From Shinella sp. (lineage in GTDB: Bacteria > Pseudomonadota > Alphaproteobacteria > Rhizobiales > Rhizobiaceae), in assembly GCA_003248775.1 (NCBI GenBank), contig QFQX01000023.1, positions 1 to 64,000 on the forward strand: DNA of 64,000 nt, written 5' to 3'. The first letter of the stretch is position 1, and every line of letters begins with the position of its first letter. Shown piece by piece: positions 31,950 through 40,269 of this stretch. A model generated the notes under the pieces. The model saw only the letters and a list, made by a program, of their open reading frames with translations. It was not told the origin of the DNA and did not search any database. Position numbers and translations under genes: made by a program.

Positions 31950-33149
31950 ATGCAGATGACGACGGAAACCGGAAGGCCGCGGCGCCTCACAATCCTCGGT
32001 TCGACCGGTTCGATCGGCGTCAACACCCTTGATGTCGTCCGCCAGCTCGGTGGCAGGGATGCGTTCGAAGTGATGGCACTCACCGGCAACGGCAACATCG
32101 AGCTTCTGGCGCAGCAGGCGCGCGAGACCGGCGCGAAGCTCGCGGTTACCGCCGACGAGAGCCAGTACATGACGCTGAAGGATGCGCTTTCCGGCAGCGG
32201 CGTCGATGTGGCTGCAGGCGTATCAGGGCTGGATGAAGCTGCAAGTCTGGAAGCCGAATGGGTCATGGCGGCAATCGTCGGCACGGCGGGGCTTGCCCCG
32301 ACGCTGAAGGCAGCAAGCCGCGGCGCCGACATCGCACTCGCCAACAAGGAATGCCTGGTCTCTGCAGGCGAACTCTTCGTCGAGGCCGTCAAGGCCGGCG
32401 GCGGCCGTTTGATCCCGGTCGACAGCGAACACAGCGCGATCTTCCAGTGTCTCGACAACGACCAGCGACACGCGCTGGAGCGGATCGTGCTCACCGCCTC
32501 GGGCGGTCCGTTTCGCACCTATACCCGCGAGCAGATGGCGAATGTCACCGTCGAGACCGCCAGAACCCATCCCAACTGGTCGATGGGCCTGAAGATCTCC
32601 GTCGGCAGCGCCTCGATGTTCAACAAGGCGCTGGAGATGGTCGAGGCCAAGCATCTCTTCGGCCTTCGTCCCGATCAGGTCGAGGTGATCGTCCACCCGC
32701 AGTCCATCGTCCATTCCATGGTCGGTTACAGCGACGGCTCCGTCATTGCCCAGCTCGGCGCGCCGGATATGCGCACCGCGATCGGCTATGCGCTGACCTA
32801 TCCGAAACGCCCGAAGCTGGATGTGGAGCGGCTCGACTTCGCAAAGCTCGCGCGTCTCGATTTCGAAGCGCCTGACGAGAAGCGCTTTCCGGCGCTACGG
32901 CTTGCCCGTACCGCGATGGAGCGCGGCGGCGTTCAGGCCGCCGTCATGAATGCCGCGGAAGAAACCGCCTTCAACGCCTTCATCGCAAGCCGGATTGGCT
33001 TTCTCGGCATGGCGGAAATCGTCGAAGACGTGATGGAAAGGCTCATTTCATTGCCGCCGGCAAGGACCATTGCGGAAGTTTACGCAGCAGACTCGGAGGC
33101 GAGACGAACCGCCGCCCAGGTCATCGCGATCCGGGAACAGGCGGCCTGA
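31950..33149 (+). CDS. dxr: 1-deoxy-D-xylulose-5-phosphate reductoisomerase
   Basis: Dxr converts DXP to MEP with NADPH in the non-mevalonate isoprenoid pathway. The 399-residue protein has the NADPH motif LTILGSTGSIGVNTLDV, the ALANKECLVSAGE segment, PVDSEHSAIFQCL and the substrate loop TASGGPFRTY. It ends in the usual helical domain. The start may be the ATG at 31950 or 31956. It stands alone, with no other mep genes in the window. Confidence 0.96.
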   Translation: MQMTTETGRPRRLTILGSTGSIGVNTLDVVRQLGGRDAFEVMALTGNGNIELLAQQARETGAKLAVTADESQYMTLKDALSGSGVDVAAGVSGLDEAASLEAEWVMAAIVGTAGLAPTLKAASRGADIALANKECLVSAGELFVEAVKAGGGRLIPVDSEHSAIFQCLDNDQRHALERIVLTASGGPFRTYTREQMANVTVETARTHPNWSMGLKISVGSASMFNKALEMVEAKHLFGLRPDQVEVIVHPQSIVHSMVGYSDGSVIAQLGAPDMRTAIGYALTYPKRPKLDVERLDFAKLARLDFEAPDEKRFPALRLARTAMERGGVQAAVMNAAEETAFNAFIASRIGFLGMAEIVEDVMERLISLPPARTIAEVYAADSEARRTAAQVIAIREQAA

Positions 33150-33171
33150 TCCTCAGGCCGTCAAATCACCC

Positions 33172-34293
33172 TCAGCGGTGCCCGTAGACGGCGCGGCGCA
33201 GCATTTCGGGATAGAACCCCATGCAGCCTTCCAGCGCCGTGTTCGTCATGCTGACAACGGTCAGGCCTTCAGCGGGATCGATGAACCAGCTATTGCCGTA
33301 GACGCCGCCCCATTGCACGGCGCCAGGTGGCAGCACGGTTCCCGCCTCGCGCGAATCTGTGATCACCGCTCCGAAGAAACCGAACCGCGCACCGGGTTCG
33401 CCCTCGATATCCCCGATCTGGTTGGAGAGGCCGGCCCTGACGGTCTCGGATTTAAGGATCGGTGCACCGCCGGTGCGAAGCGTCTCCAGAAGCTTGAGAA
33501 GATCATCCGCCGTGCCCGCCATACCGGCGCCACCGGACTGGAACGCCTTCGGATTGAAGATCCGCGAAGGAGAAAAGACGGCCCTCCAGCCGGCATCTTC
33601 CCCGGCAACCCAGGGATTGGGCATCCTGACCGGCCGCGCCGGGCCATCTCCATAGGCCACCGTCAGGCGCTCGGGATCGGTGACATGAAAACGCGCATCC
33701 CGCATTCCAAGTGGACCCGCAACGTAGTGAACCACGGCCGCTTCCAGAGTGTCGCCATGCACGGCGGCCACGACACCGCCAAGGATATCCGTCGCGAAGG
33801 AGTAGGCCCAACGCTCGCCCGGCGCAAAGGCGAGCGGAATATCATTGTGACGCGCGAAGTTCTCCTCCAGCCCGAGATCCGTGTCGGCAATTCCGAGCGT
33901 AATCGCCCTGTCATCGGGAAGAAGCTCCAGCCCCTGATCATAGACGAGACCGGAGGTGTGGGTGAGGAGGTGCCGGATGGTGATCGACGCTTCGATCCCG
34001 TCGTCCGTCTTCGGCCGGAACCAGGGGAGATACTGCGAAACCCGATCATCGAGCCCGAACAGCCCCGCATCGATCATCGCCAGCGCCGTTGCCGCCACGA
34101 TAGGCTTGGTGATAGACGAATAACGAAAGATGCTGTCGATCTGCATGGGGATACCGACTTCCCGATCCGAGAACCCGGCAGCGCGCCTCAACAATGGCTC
34201 GCCGTTGCGATAGACCAACACGACAGCGCCGGTAATGCGCTCCTGCTCGACAGCCTGATCGATCATCCGGTTGACGCGGTCGGCAACACTCAT
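33172..34293 (-). CDS. Serine hydrolase of the beta-lactamase (class C/esterase) family
   Basis: A 373-residue protein with the SxxK nucleophile motif at about residues 60-63 (SSITKPIVAA), a Tyr motif in GERWAYSFATDILGG and the later VQWGGVYGNSWFIDPAEGL which replaces the usual KTG. It has no signal peptide, so it acts in the cytoplasm and is more likely an EstB-like esterase or peptidase than a resistance enzyme. It is the last gene before the convergent dxr and is separated from hemA by the hemA terminator. Confidence 0.9.
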   Translation of the reverse strand: MSVADRVNRMIDQAVEQERITGAVVLVYRNGEPLLRRAAGFSDREVGIPMQIDSIFRYSSITKPIVAATALAMIDAGLFGLDDRVSQYLPWFRPKTDDGIEASITIRHLLTHTSGLVYDQGLELLPDDRAITLGIADTDLGLEENFARHNDIPLAFAPGERWAYSFATDILGGVVAAVHGDTLEAAVVHYVAGPLGMRDARFHVTDPERLTVAYGDGPARPVRMPNPWVAGEDAGWRAVFSPSRIFNPKAFQSGGAGMAGTADDLLKLLETLRTGGAPILKSETVRAGLSNQIGDIEGEPGARFGFFGAVITDSREAGTVLPPGAVQWGGVYGNSWFIDPAEGLTVVSMTNTALEGCMGFYPEMLRRAVYGHR

Positions 34294-34318
34294 CCTTGGA
34301 AACCCCCGAAACGAAAAA

Positions 34319-34344
34319 TGCGGACCATGTTTCCATGGTCCGCA
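34319..34344 (-). terminator. Intrinsic terminator of hemA
   Basis: TGCGGACCATG (34319-34329) pairs perfectly with CATGGTCCGCA (34334-34344), an 11-bp stem with a 4-base loop. On the minus strand it is followed by TTTTT. It lies 28 bases after the hemA stop. Confidence 0.85.
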
Positions 34345-34371
34345 TCGGAATGACAGCGATTGTGCCGGCGA

Positions 34372-35586
34372 TCAAGCCACAGCGCGAGCAAGCGCGCAAC
34401 GCGACCACAGCTGGTGCAACGCGCCGACCAGATGATCGATATCGGCATCCGAATGCAGCGGCGTCGGCGTGATGCGCAGGCGCTCGGTCTTCTTCGGCAC
34501 GGTCGGATAGTTGATCGGCTGGACGTAGATGTTGAAGTTGTCGAGCAGGATGTCCGAGATCCACTTGCACTTGGAAGCGTCGCCGACCATCACCGGAACG
34601 ATGTGGCTCGGGTTCGGCATGTGCGGAATACCACGGGCATCGAGCATGGAACGCAGGCGGCGGACACGTTCCTGATGGGCGAAGCGCTCGATCTGGCTCG
34701 TCTTCAGGTGACGGATCGAGGCAACAGCGCCGGCAGCCAGCGCCGGCGGCAGGGCAGTCGTGAAGATGAAGCCGGATGCGAAGGAGCGGATGAAGTCGCA
34801 GAGCGCGGTGGACGCCGTGATGTAGCCGCCCATGACGCCGAAGGCCTTGCCGAGCGTACCTTCGATGATCGTCAGGCGATCCATCAGGCCCTCGCGTTCG
34901 GCAACACCGCCACCACGCGGACCGTACATGCCGACGGCATGTACTTCATCGAGATAGGTCATCGCGCCATACTTGTCGGCGAGATCGCAGATTTCCTTGA
35001 TCGGCGAAATATCGCCATCCATCGAATAGACCGATTCGAAAGCGATCAGCTTCGGCGCCTTGGGATCGGCTGCCGCCAGCTTGGCTTCGAGGTCCTTGAG
35101 GTCGTTGTGCTTCCAGATCACCCGCTCGCACTTGGCATAGCGGATGCCCTCGATCATCGAGGCGTGGTTCAACGCATCGGAGAAGATGATGAGGCCGGGG
35201 ATCTTCTGGCCGAGCGTACCGAGCGTCGCCCAGTTCGAAATATAGCCGGAGGTGAAGATCAGCGCCGATTCCTTGCCGTGCAGGTCGGCAAGCTCGCGCT
35301 CGAGAAGGACGTGGTAGTGGTTTGTGCCAGAGATATTCCGGGTGCCTCCCGCACCCGCGCCACAGTGATCGATCGTCGATTTCATCGCCTCGATCACGGA
35401 CGCGTTCTGGCCCATGCCCAGATAGTCGTTGGAACACCAGACGGTAACGTCATGCTGGCCATCCGCAGTGTAGCGCGTGGCGCGGGGAAAGTTGCCCTGC
35501 TGCCGTTCAAGATCCGCGAAAACCCGGTAACGTCCTTCTTCGTGAAGGCCTTCCAGCTCGCTCTTGAAAAACGCTTCGAAATCCAT
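34372..35586 (-). CDS. hemA: 5-aminolevulinate synthase
   Basis: HemA condenses glycine and succinyl-CoA to 5-aminolevulinate, the C4 route to heme used by alphaproteobacteria. The 404-residue PLP enzyme shows NDYLGMGQNASVI, YLDEVHAVGMYGPRGGG and the PLP-lysine segment IIEGTLGKAFGVMGGY. MDFEAFFKSELEGL at 35586 is the conserved rhizobial start, with GGAG upstream. A perfect FNR/FixK box about 150 bases upstream suggests oxygen-dependent control, as expected for heme supply under low oxygen. Confidence 0.97.
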   Translation of the reverse strand: MDFEAFFKSELEGLHEEGRYRVFADLERQQGNFPRATRYTADGQHDVTVWCSNDYLGMGQNASVIEAMKSTIDHCGAGAGGTRNISGTNHYHVLLERELADLHGKESALIFTSGYISNWATLGTLGQKIPGLIIFSDALNHASMIEGIRYAKCERVIWKHNDLKDLEAKLAAADPKAPKLIAFESVYSMDGDISPIKEICDLADKYGAMTYLDEVHAVGMYGPRGGGVAEREGLMDRLTIIEGTLGKAFGVMGGYITASTALCDFIRSFASGFIFTTALPPALAAGAVASIRHLKTSQIERFAHQERVRRLRSMLDARGIPHMPNPSHIVPVMVGDASKCKWISDILLDNFNIYVQPINYPTVPKKTERLRITPTPLHSDADIDHLVGALHQLWSRCALARAVA

Positions 35587-35735
35587 CGTCAAAACTCCAG
35601 CCTGCTGCTTCTCTTTTGGGATCCTGCGCGCCAGCGGTCAACCCCGGCATTGTAAATTCATTCTAAACTGCGACAAAAGGCGCGGTTTGGGGAATCTTTC
35701 CAGAGAAGTGCTAATCGATCGTCTCCATTTCAAAC

Positions 35736-35749
35736 TTGATCTGCATCAA
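35736..35749. promoter_or_regulatory. FNR/FixK box upstream of hemA
   Basis: TTGATCTGCATCAA is a perfect match to the TTGAT-N4-ATCAA anaerobox. It is between the cox-cluster terminator and hemA, about 150 bases from the hemA ATG, so it would sit near -41 of a hemA promoter starting at about 35701. Confidence 0.8.
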
Positions 35750-35759
35750 GCTGGATAAA

Positions 35760-35783
35760 AAAGGGCAGCCGGAGCCGCCCTTT
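35760..35783 (-). terminator. Intrinsic terminator of the coxSLM-like operon
   Basis: AAAGGGC (35760-35766) pairs with GCCCTTT (35777-35783) around a GC-rich inner loop, followed on the minus strand by a run of T. It lies 24 bases after the coxM-like stop. Confidence 0.8.
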
Positions 35784-35807
35784 CCCAATGTCGCAGTTCA
35801 AGGCAAC

Positions 35808-36608
35808 TCACGCTGCAGCAACGGCCCGCTTCGTCATCACTTTCACCAGATTGGCGCGGTAATCCGCCGTCGCATGAAGATCAGCCATCAGATCGGACGA
35901 ATCGACGGAGACACCTGCAATGGCCGCAGGCGACCAGTCACGCGAAAGAGCCTCTTCGAGCCCGTCGTGACGGAAGACACCATCCGAACCGGCGCCGGTC
36001 ACCGCCACGCGCACGCCCGATACCCCCTTGGACACGAAGACGCCGGTCATTGCGAAGCGTGACGCCGGATTGGCGAATTTGGCATAGCCCGCCCTGTCGG
36101 GCGCGGTGAAGCGGACCGCCCGTATGATCTCGCCTTCCTCAAGCGCCGTCTCGAAAAGGCCAACGAAGAAATCGTCCGCGCCGATCTCGCGACGGTCGGT
36201 CACGATGGTTGCGCCGAGCCCGAGCATCGCCGCCGGATAATCCGCCGCCGGATCGTCATTGGCGATCGATCCGCCGATCGTCCCGAGATGGCGCACATGG
36301 GGATCGCCGATCAGCGAAGCGAGATAGCAGACCGCCGGACAGACAGAGCGGATGAGGCCCGATTCCGCCACTTCGGCATGGGTGACACCTGCTCCGATGG
36401 TCACCGTCCGGCCTTCGACCGCAATCCCCTTCAGGGCCGCGATGTGCCTAAGGTCGATCAGATCGGACGGCTGGGCGAGACGCTGCTTCAGCGTCGCGAT
36501 CAGGGTCTGGCCACCGGCGATATACTTGCCGTCATCGGCCCCGGAAAGAAGCCGTCCGGCCTCCTCCAGCGAGGAGGCGCGATGATAGCTGGTTGGATAA
36601 AGCTGCAT
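35808..36608 (-). CDS. FAD-binding subunit of xanthine dehydrogenase/CO dehydrogenase family
   Basis: A 266-residue CoxM-like flavoprotein subunit. The FAD-binding segments are DGKYIAGGQTLIATLKQRL and the HLGTIGGSIANDDPAADYPA loop. It passes electrons from the iron-sulfur subunit to the acceptor. It is the last gene of the coxS-coxL-coxM-like operon, 15 bases after coxL. The substrate of the complex is set by the large subunit. Confidence 0.93.
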   Translation of the reverse strand: MQLYPTSYHRASSLEEAGRLLSGADDGKYIAGGQTLIATLKQRLAQPSDLIDLRHIAALKGIAVEGRTVTIGAGVTHAEVAESGLIRSVCPAVCYLASLIGDPHVRHLGTIGGSIANDDPAADYPAAMLGLGATIVTDRREIGADDFFVGLFETALEEGEIIRAVRFTAPDRAGYAKFANPASRFAMTGVFVSKGVSGVRVAVTGAGSDGVFRHDGLEEALSRDWSPAAIAGVSVDSSDLMADLHATADYRANLVKVMTKRAVAAA

Positions 36609-36623
36609 GACACATCCTCCCTC

Positions 36624-38972
36624 TTATTCCGCAGCCTGCAACGCCGACCAGACCGCATTCGGCGTGGCGGGCATGTTGAGCCTGTTATTTCCGATAGCGT
36701 CCGTGATGGCATTGATGAGCGCAGGCGGAGAACCGATGGCGCCGGCTTCGCCGCAACCCTTGATGCCGAGCGGATTGCCCGGGCATGGCGTGTTCTGGTG
36801 CGACACTTCGAAGGACGGCAGGTCGTCGGCGCGCGGCATGGCGTAGTCCATGTAGCTTGCGGTCAACAACTGCCCGTTCGATGGGTCATAGTGAACGCCC
36901 TCCAGAAGAGCCTGCCCGATGCCCTGGGCAATGCCCCCATGCACCTGTCCCTCGACGATCATCGGATTGATGATATTGCCGAAGTCGTCGGCCGCCACGA
37001 ACTTGACGATCGTCGTCTTGCCCGTTTCCGGATCGATCTCGACCTCGCAGATGTAGCACCCTGCCGGGAAGGTGAAGTTGGACGGATCATAGAACGCGCC
37101 CTCCTTCAACCCCGGCTCCATGCCGGCCGGCAGATTGTGCGCCGTGTACGCGGCAAGCGCCACCTGGAACCACGGCAGCGTCTTGTCGGTACCGGCAACC
37201 TTAAGCTCGCCGTTTTCGATGACGATGTCGCGTTCGTCGGCTTCCATCAGATGCGCTGCAATCTTCTTCGCCTTGGCTTCGACCTTGTCGAGCGCCTTGA
37301 CGATAGCCGACATGCCAACCGCACCTGAGCGTGAGCCATAGGTCCCCATCCCCATCTGCACCTTGTCGGTGTCGCCGTGAACGATGGAAACATTTTCGAT
37401 CGGCACACCGAGCCGGTCACAGACGAGCTGGGCGAAGGTCGTCTCGTGCCCCTGGCCATGACTGTGCGAGCCGGTCAACACTTCGACGGTGCCGACGGCA
37501 TTGACCCTCACTTCGGCCGATTCCCAGAGACCGACGCCGGCACCGAGCGAACCCACCGCCTGCGAGGGTGCGATGCCGCATGCCTCGATGTAACAGCTCA
37601 TGCCGATGCCGCGCCTCTTGCCACGAGCGGCGGCCTCCGCCCTCCGCGCCGGAAAGCCCGTCCAGTCGGCGGCAGCCATCGCTGCTTCCAGCGAAGCTTC
37701 ATAGTCACCGGCGTCATAGTTCATGATCACAGGCGTCTGGTGCGGGAAGGTACGGACGAAGTTCAGCCGCCGCAGTTCGGCAGGGGAAACCCCGAGTTCG
37801 CGCGCCGCCGTCTCCATGGTCCGCTCCAGAAGATAGGTCGCTTCCGGGCGGCCCGCGCCGCGATAGGCATCGACCGGCACCGTGTTGGTATAGACGGTGC
37901 GGACATTGGCATGGATCGCCGGGATCGCATATTGGCCCGAAAGCAACGTCGCATAGAGATAGGTCGGCACCGCCGATGAGAAGAGCGACATATAGGCGCC
38001 GAGATTGGCGATGGTGTCGACCTTCAGGCCGATGATCCGGTTGTCGCTATCGAAGGCCATCTTGACCTTGGAGACATGGTCGCGCCCATGGGCATCCGTC
38101 AGGAAGGCCTCCGTGCGGTCGGACGTCCACTTCACCGGCACGCCGGTCTTCTTCGACGCCCAGAGACAGACGATCTCCTCAGGATAGATATAGATCTTCG
38201 AACCGAAGCCGCCGCCGACATCGGGAGCGATGACGCGCAACTTGTTTTCCGGCGCGACATTGTAGAAGGCGCTCATCACGAGGCGCGCCACATGCGGATT
38301 CTGGCTCGTGGTATAGCAGGTGTAATGATCCTCAGCCGCGTCATAGATGCCGAGCGCCGCGCGCGGCTCCATCGGGTTGGGCGAGAGGCGGTTGTTGTGG
38401 ATCTCGATCTCGGTCACATGCGCAGCCGAGGCAATCGCCCGGTCGGTCGCGGCGCTGTCGCCGATCTCCCAGTCGAAGATCAGGTTGCCCGGCGCTTCGG
38501 TATGCAATTGCGGCGCACTGGATTTCAGTGCCTCGGTAGCCCCGGTCACGACCGGCAGTTCCTCGTAATCGACGACCACGGCCTCTGCGGCATCACGGGC
38601 TTCCGCGGCGCTGTCGGCCACAACCACCGCGACGGCATCGCCGACATAACGAACCGTGTCATGTGCCAGCGGCCGCCACGCGCCCATCTTCATCGGCGAG
38701 CCGTCCTTGGAATGGATCATCCAGCCGCAGATCAGATTGCCGATGCCATCAGCAAGCAACTGCTTGCCATCCAATACATCGATCACGCCGGGCATGGACT
38801 TGGCGGCGGAAGCGTCCACGCCCTTGACCCTGGCATGGGCATAGGGCGAACGCACGAAATAAGCATATTTCATTCCCGGCACGAACATGTCGTCCGTATA
38901 CCGGCCCTTGCCGGTCAGGAAGCGCTTGTCTTCCTTGCGCGCCACGCGCGCACCAATTCCCTCAACACCCAT
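36624..38972 (-). CDS. Molybdopterin-binding subunit, CoxL form II-like
   Basis: A 782-residue molybdenum hydroxylase large subunit. It has the N-terminal hammerhead domain and the molybdopterin domain with DVGGGFGSK, and near the active site VDAYRGAGRPEATYL, the AYRGAGR signature of form II CoxL-like enzymes rather than the AYxCSFR of true CO dehydrogenase. The C-terminal GCGEAGAIGSPPA carries the catalytic Glu. The ATG at 38972 has GGGAGGAAATC upstream. The substrate is unknown (aldehyde, aromatic or purine-like), and calling it CO dehydrogenase would be unsafe. Confidence 0.94.
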   Translation of the reverse strand: MGVEGIGARVARKEDKRFLTGKGRYTDDMFVPGMKYAYFVRSPYAHARVKGVDASAAKSMPGVIDVLDGKQLLADGIGNLICGWMIHSKDGSPMKMGAWRPLAHDTVRYVGDAVAVVVADSAAEARDAAEAVVVDYEELPVVTGATEALKSSAPQLHTEAPGNLIFDWEIGDSAATDRAIASAAHVTEIEIHNNRLSPNPMEPRAALGIYDAAEDHYTCYTTSQNPHVARLVMSAFYNVAPENKLRVIAPDVGGGFGSKIYIYPEEIVCLWASKKTGVPVKWTSDRTEAFLTDAHGRDHVSKVKMAFDSDNRIIGLKVDTIANLGAYMSLFSSAVPTYLYATLLSGQYAIPAIHANVRTVYTNTVPVDAYRGAGRPEATYLLERTMETAARELGVSPAELRRLNFVRTFPHQTPVIMNYDAGDYEASLEAAMAAADWTGFPARRAEAAARGKRRGIGMSCYIEACGIAPSQAVGSLGAGVGLWESAEVRVNAVGTVEVLTGSHSHGQGHETTFAQLVCDRLGVPIENVSIVHGDTDKVQMGMGTYGSRSGAVGMSAIVKALDKVEAKAKKIAAHLMEADERDIVIENGELKVAGTDKTLPWFQVALAAYTAHNLPAGMEPGLKEGAFYDPSNFTFPAGCYICEVEIDPETGKTTIVKFVAADDFGNIINPMIVEGQVHGGIAQGIGQALLEGVHYDPSNGQLLTASYMDYAMPRADDLPSFEVSHQNTPCPGNPLGIKGCGEAGAIGSPPALINAITDAIGNNRLNMPATPNAVWSALQAAE

Positions 38973-39056
38973 GATTTCCTCCCGATGGCGTTTCCGGCCC
39001 GGCAATCCTTCCGCCGCGGCTCCTCAACCGCAACGTCCGGCCGGAGGATGAAACGG

Positions 39057-39545
39057 TTACTCGGCAGCCTGTCGTCTGCCATGCATTTCCGCATTGGCTG
39101 CCAGCACCGCCTTGACGATATTGTGGTAGCCGGTGCAACGACAGATATTGCCTTCGAGCTCATGACGAACCGTCGCTTCATCGAGATGCCCGCCATGGCG
39201 ATTGATCATGTCGACCGCGGTCATCACCATACCCGGCGTGCAGAAGCCGCATTGCAGGCCGTGATGTTCCTTGAAGGCCGCCTGCACCGGATGCAGGTCT
39301 CCGCCACCCGCCAGCCCCTCGATGGTGGTGATGCTCGAGCCGGATGCCTGGACGGCAAGGATCGAACAGCTCTTCACCGACTTGCCATCCATATGCACCA
39401 CGCAGGCGCCGCACTGGGTGGTGTCGCAGCCGACATGCGTGCCGGTCAGTCCAAGTTTCTCACGAATGAAATGCACGAGCAGCGTGCGATCCTCGCAGTC
39501 GCCGCTCACCGAACGGCCGTTCACCGTCAGCGTTACTTTTGCCAT
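39057..39545 (-). CDS. 2Fe-2S subunit (CoxS-like)
   Basis: A 162-residue iron-sulfur subunit with a plant-type ferredoxin cluster (VGCDTTQCGACVVH, then CSILAV) and an all-helical domain with the second 2Fe-2S motif (LQCGFCTPGMVM and ICRCTGYHNIVK). It links the molybdenum site to FAD. The ATG at 39545 has GAGGAGG upstream. It is the first gene of the minus-strand CoxSLM-like operon. Confidence 0.95.
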   Translation of the reverse strand: MAKVTLTVNGRSVSGDCEDRTLLVHFIREKLGLTGTHVGCDTTQCGACVVHMDGKSVKSCSILAVQASGSSITTIEGLAGGGDLHPVQAAFKEHHGLQCGFCTPGMVMTAVDMINRHGGHLDEATVRHELEGNICRCTGYHNIVKAVLAANAEMHGRRQAAE

Positions 39546-39848
39546 ATTGTTCCTCCTCGTGTCTCTCCCGGACACGAAGAGCATCATTTGACTTTTTCAC
39601 ATCATCTTCAACCTGTACTTTCATGCATGTTTGAAATTTATATTTCGCGCCGCAGCAAAACATCGCATCCGTTCTTGTCACGTGAAGCGCAGTCCATACT
39701 GGAGACCCATCATCGACTTTGATCTCCATGGACTTTCTCGATTTGCCGGCTATTCTGCGATCACGGTCGTCGTGACAATGCCTGCGGGGCAGGCACGGCC
39801 GATGCCGGCCCGGCCTTGCCGGACGCATAACCAGTGGAGAAGAAACGC
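39546..39848. other. Divergent intergenic region, 303 bp
   Basis: It separates the coxS-like gene and the lipoprotein gene. It holds AT-rich sequence at 39590-39660 likely carrying the coxS promoter, and a hairpin (TGCCTGC at 39779-39785 with GCAGGCA at 39789-39795) in the leader of the lipoprotein. I see no gene in it. Confidence 0.6.
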
Positions 39849-40115
39849 ATGAAAAAAGCTCTTGTGCTCGTACTGCTCGGCCTGACGGTCGCAGGCTGCA
39901 CGCAGACCGAAAAGGGCGCTACCATCGGCGCGGCTTCGGGCGCAATCATCGGCGGGGCAGTAACCGGCAACGTCCGTGGCGCAGCCGTGGGCGCTGCAAT
40001 CGGCGGTGTATCCGGCGCCATCATCGGCAACGTCGCAGAACAGCCCGGCCAGTGCTACTACCGCGACCGCTACGGCCGTCGCTACATCGACTCGTGCCCG
40101 CGCGGCGGCTACTGA
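39849..40115 (+). CDS. Glycine-zipper lipoprotein
   Basis: An 88-residue protein with a lipoprotein signal (MKKALVLVLLGLTVAGC; lipobox TVAGC) followed by a glycine-zipper region (GATIGAASGAIIGGAVTGNV, then AAVGAAIGGVSGAIIGNV) and a short Tyr/Arg/Cys tail. This is the 17-kDa-antigen/OsmB-like outer-membrane lipoprotein pattern. GTGGAG precedes the ATG. A terminator follows at 40128. Confidence 0.9.
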   Translation: MKKALVLVLLGLTVAGCTQTEKGATIGAASGAIIGGAVTGNVRGAAVGAAIGGVSGAIIGNVAEQPGQCYYRDRYGRRYIDSCPRGGY

Positions 40116-40127
40116 GACCCGATTTCG

Positions 40128-40158
40128 GGAGGGTCCGGGCACACCCGGCCCCTCTCTT
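40128..40158 (+). terminator. Terminator after lipoprotein gene
   Basis: GAGGG-T-CCGGG (40129-40139) pairs with CCCGG-C-CCCTC (40144-40154) around CACA, followed by TCTTT. Confidence 0.65.
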
Positions 40159-40269
40159 TGATTCGTTTTTATCTAAAAAGTGTGTCCTATCCGGTTTTTT
40201 ACGTCTAAACTGGAAAGGGTTGGGCGGAATTGTCCGTACGGCCGATCCCGTTGTCGAGCAAAGTAGTGC

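Noticed and set aside
36624..38972. True aerobic CO dehydrogenase (form I)
   Set aside because: The active-site signature is AYRGAGR, not the form I AYxCSFR.
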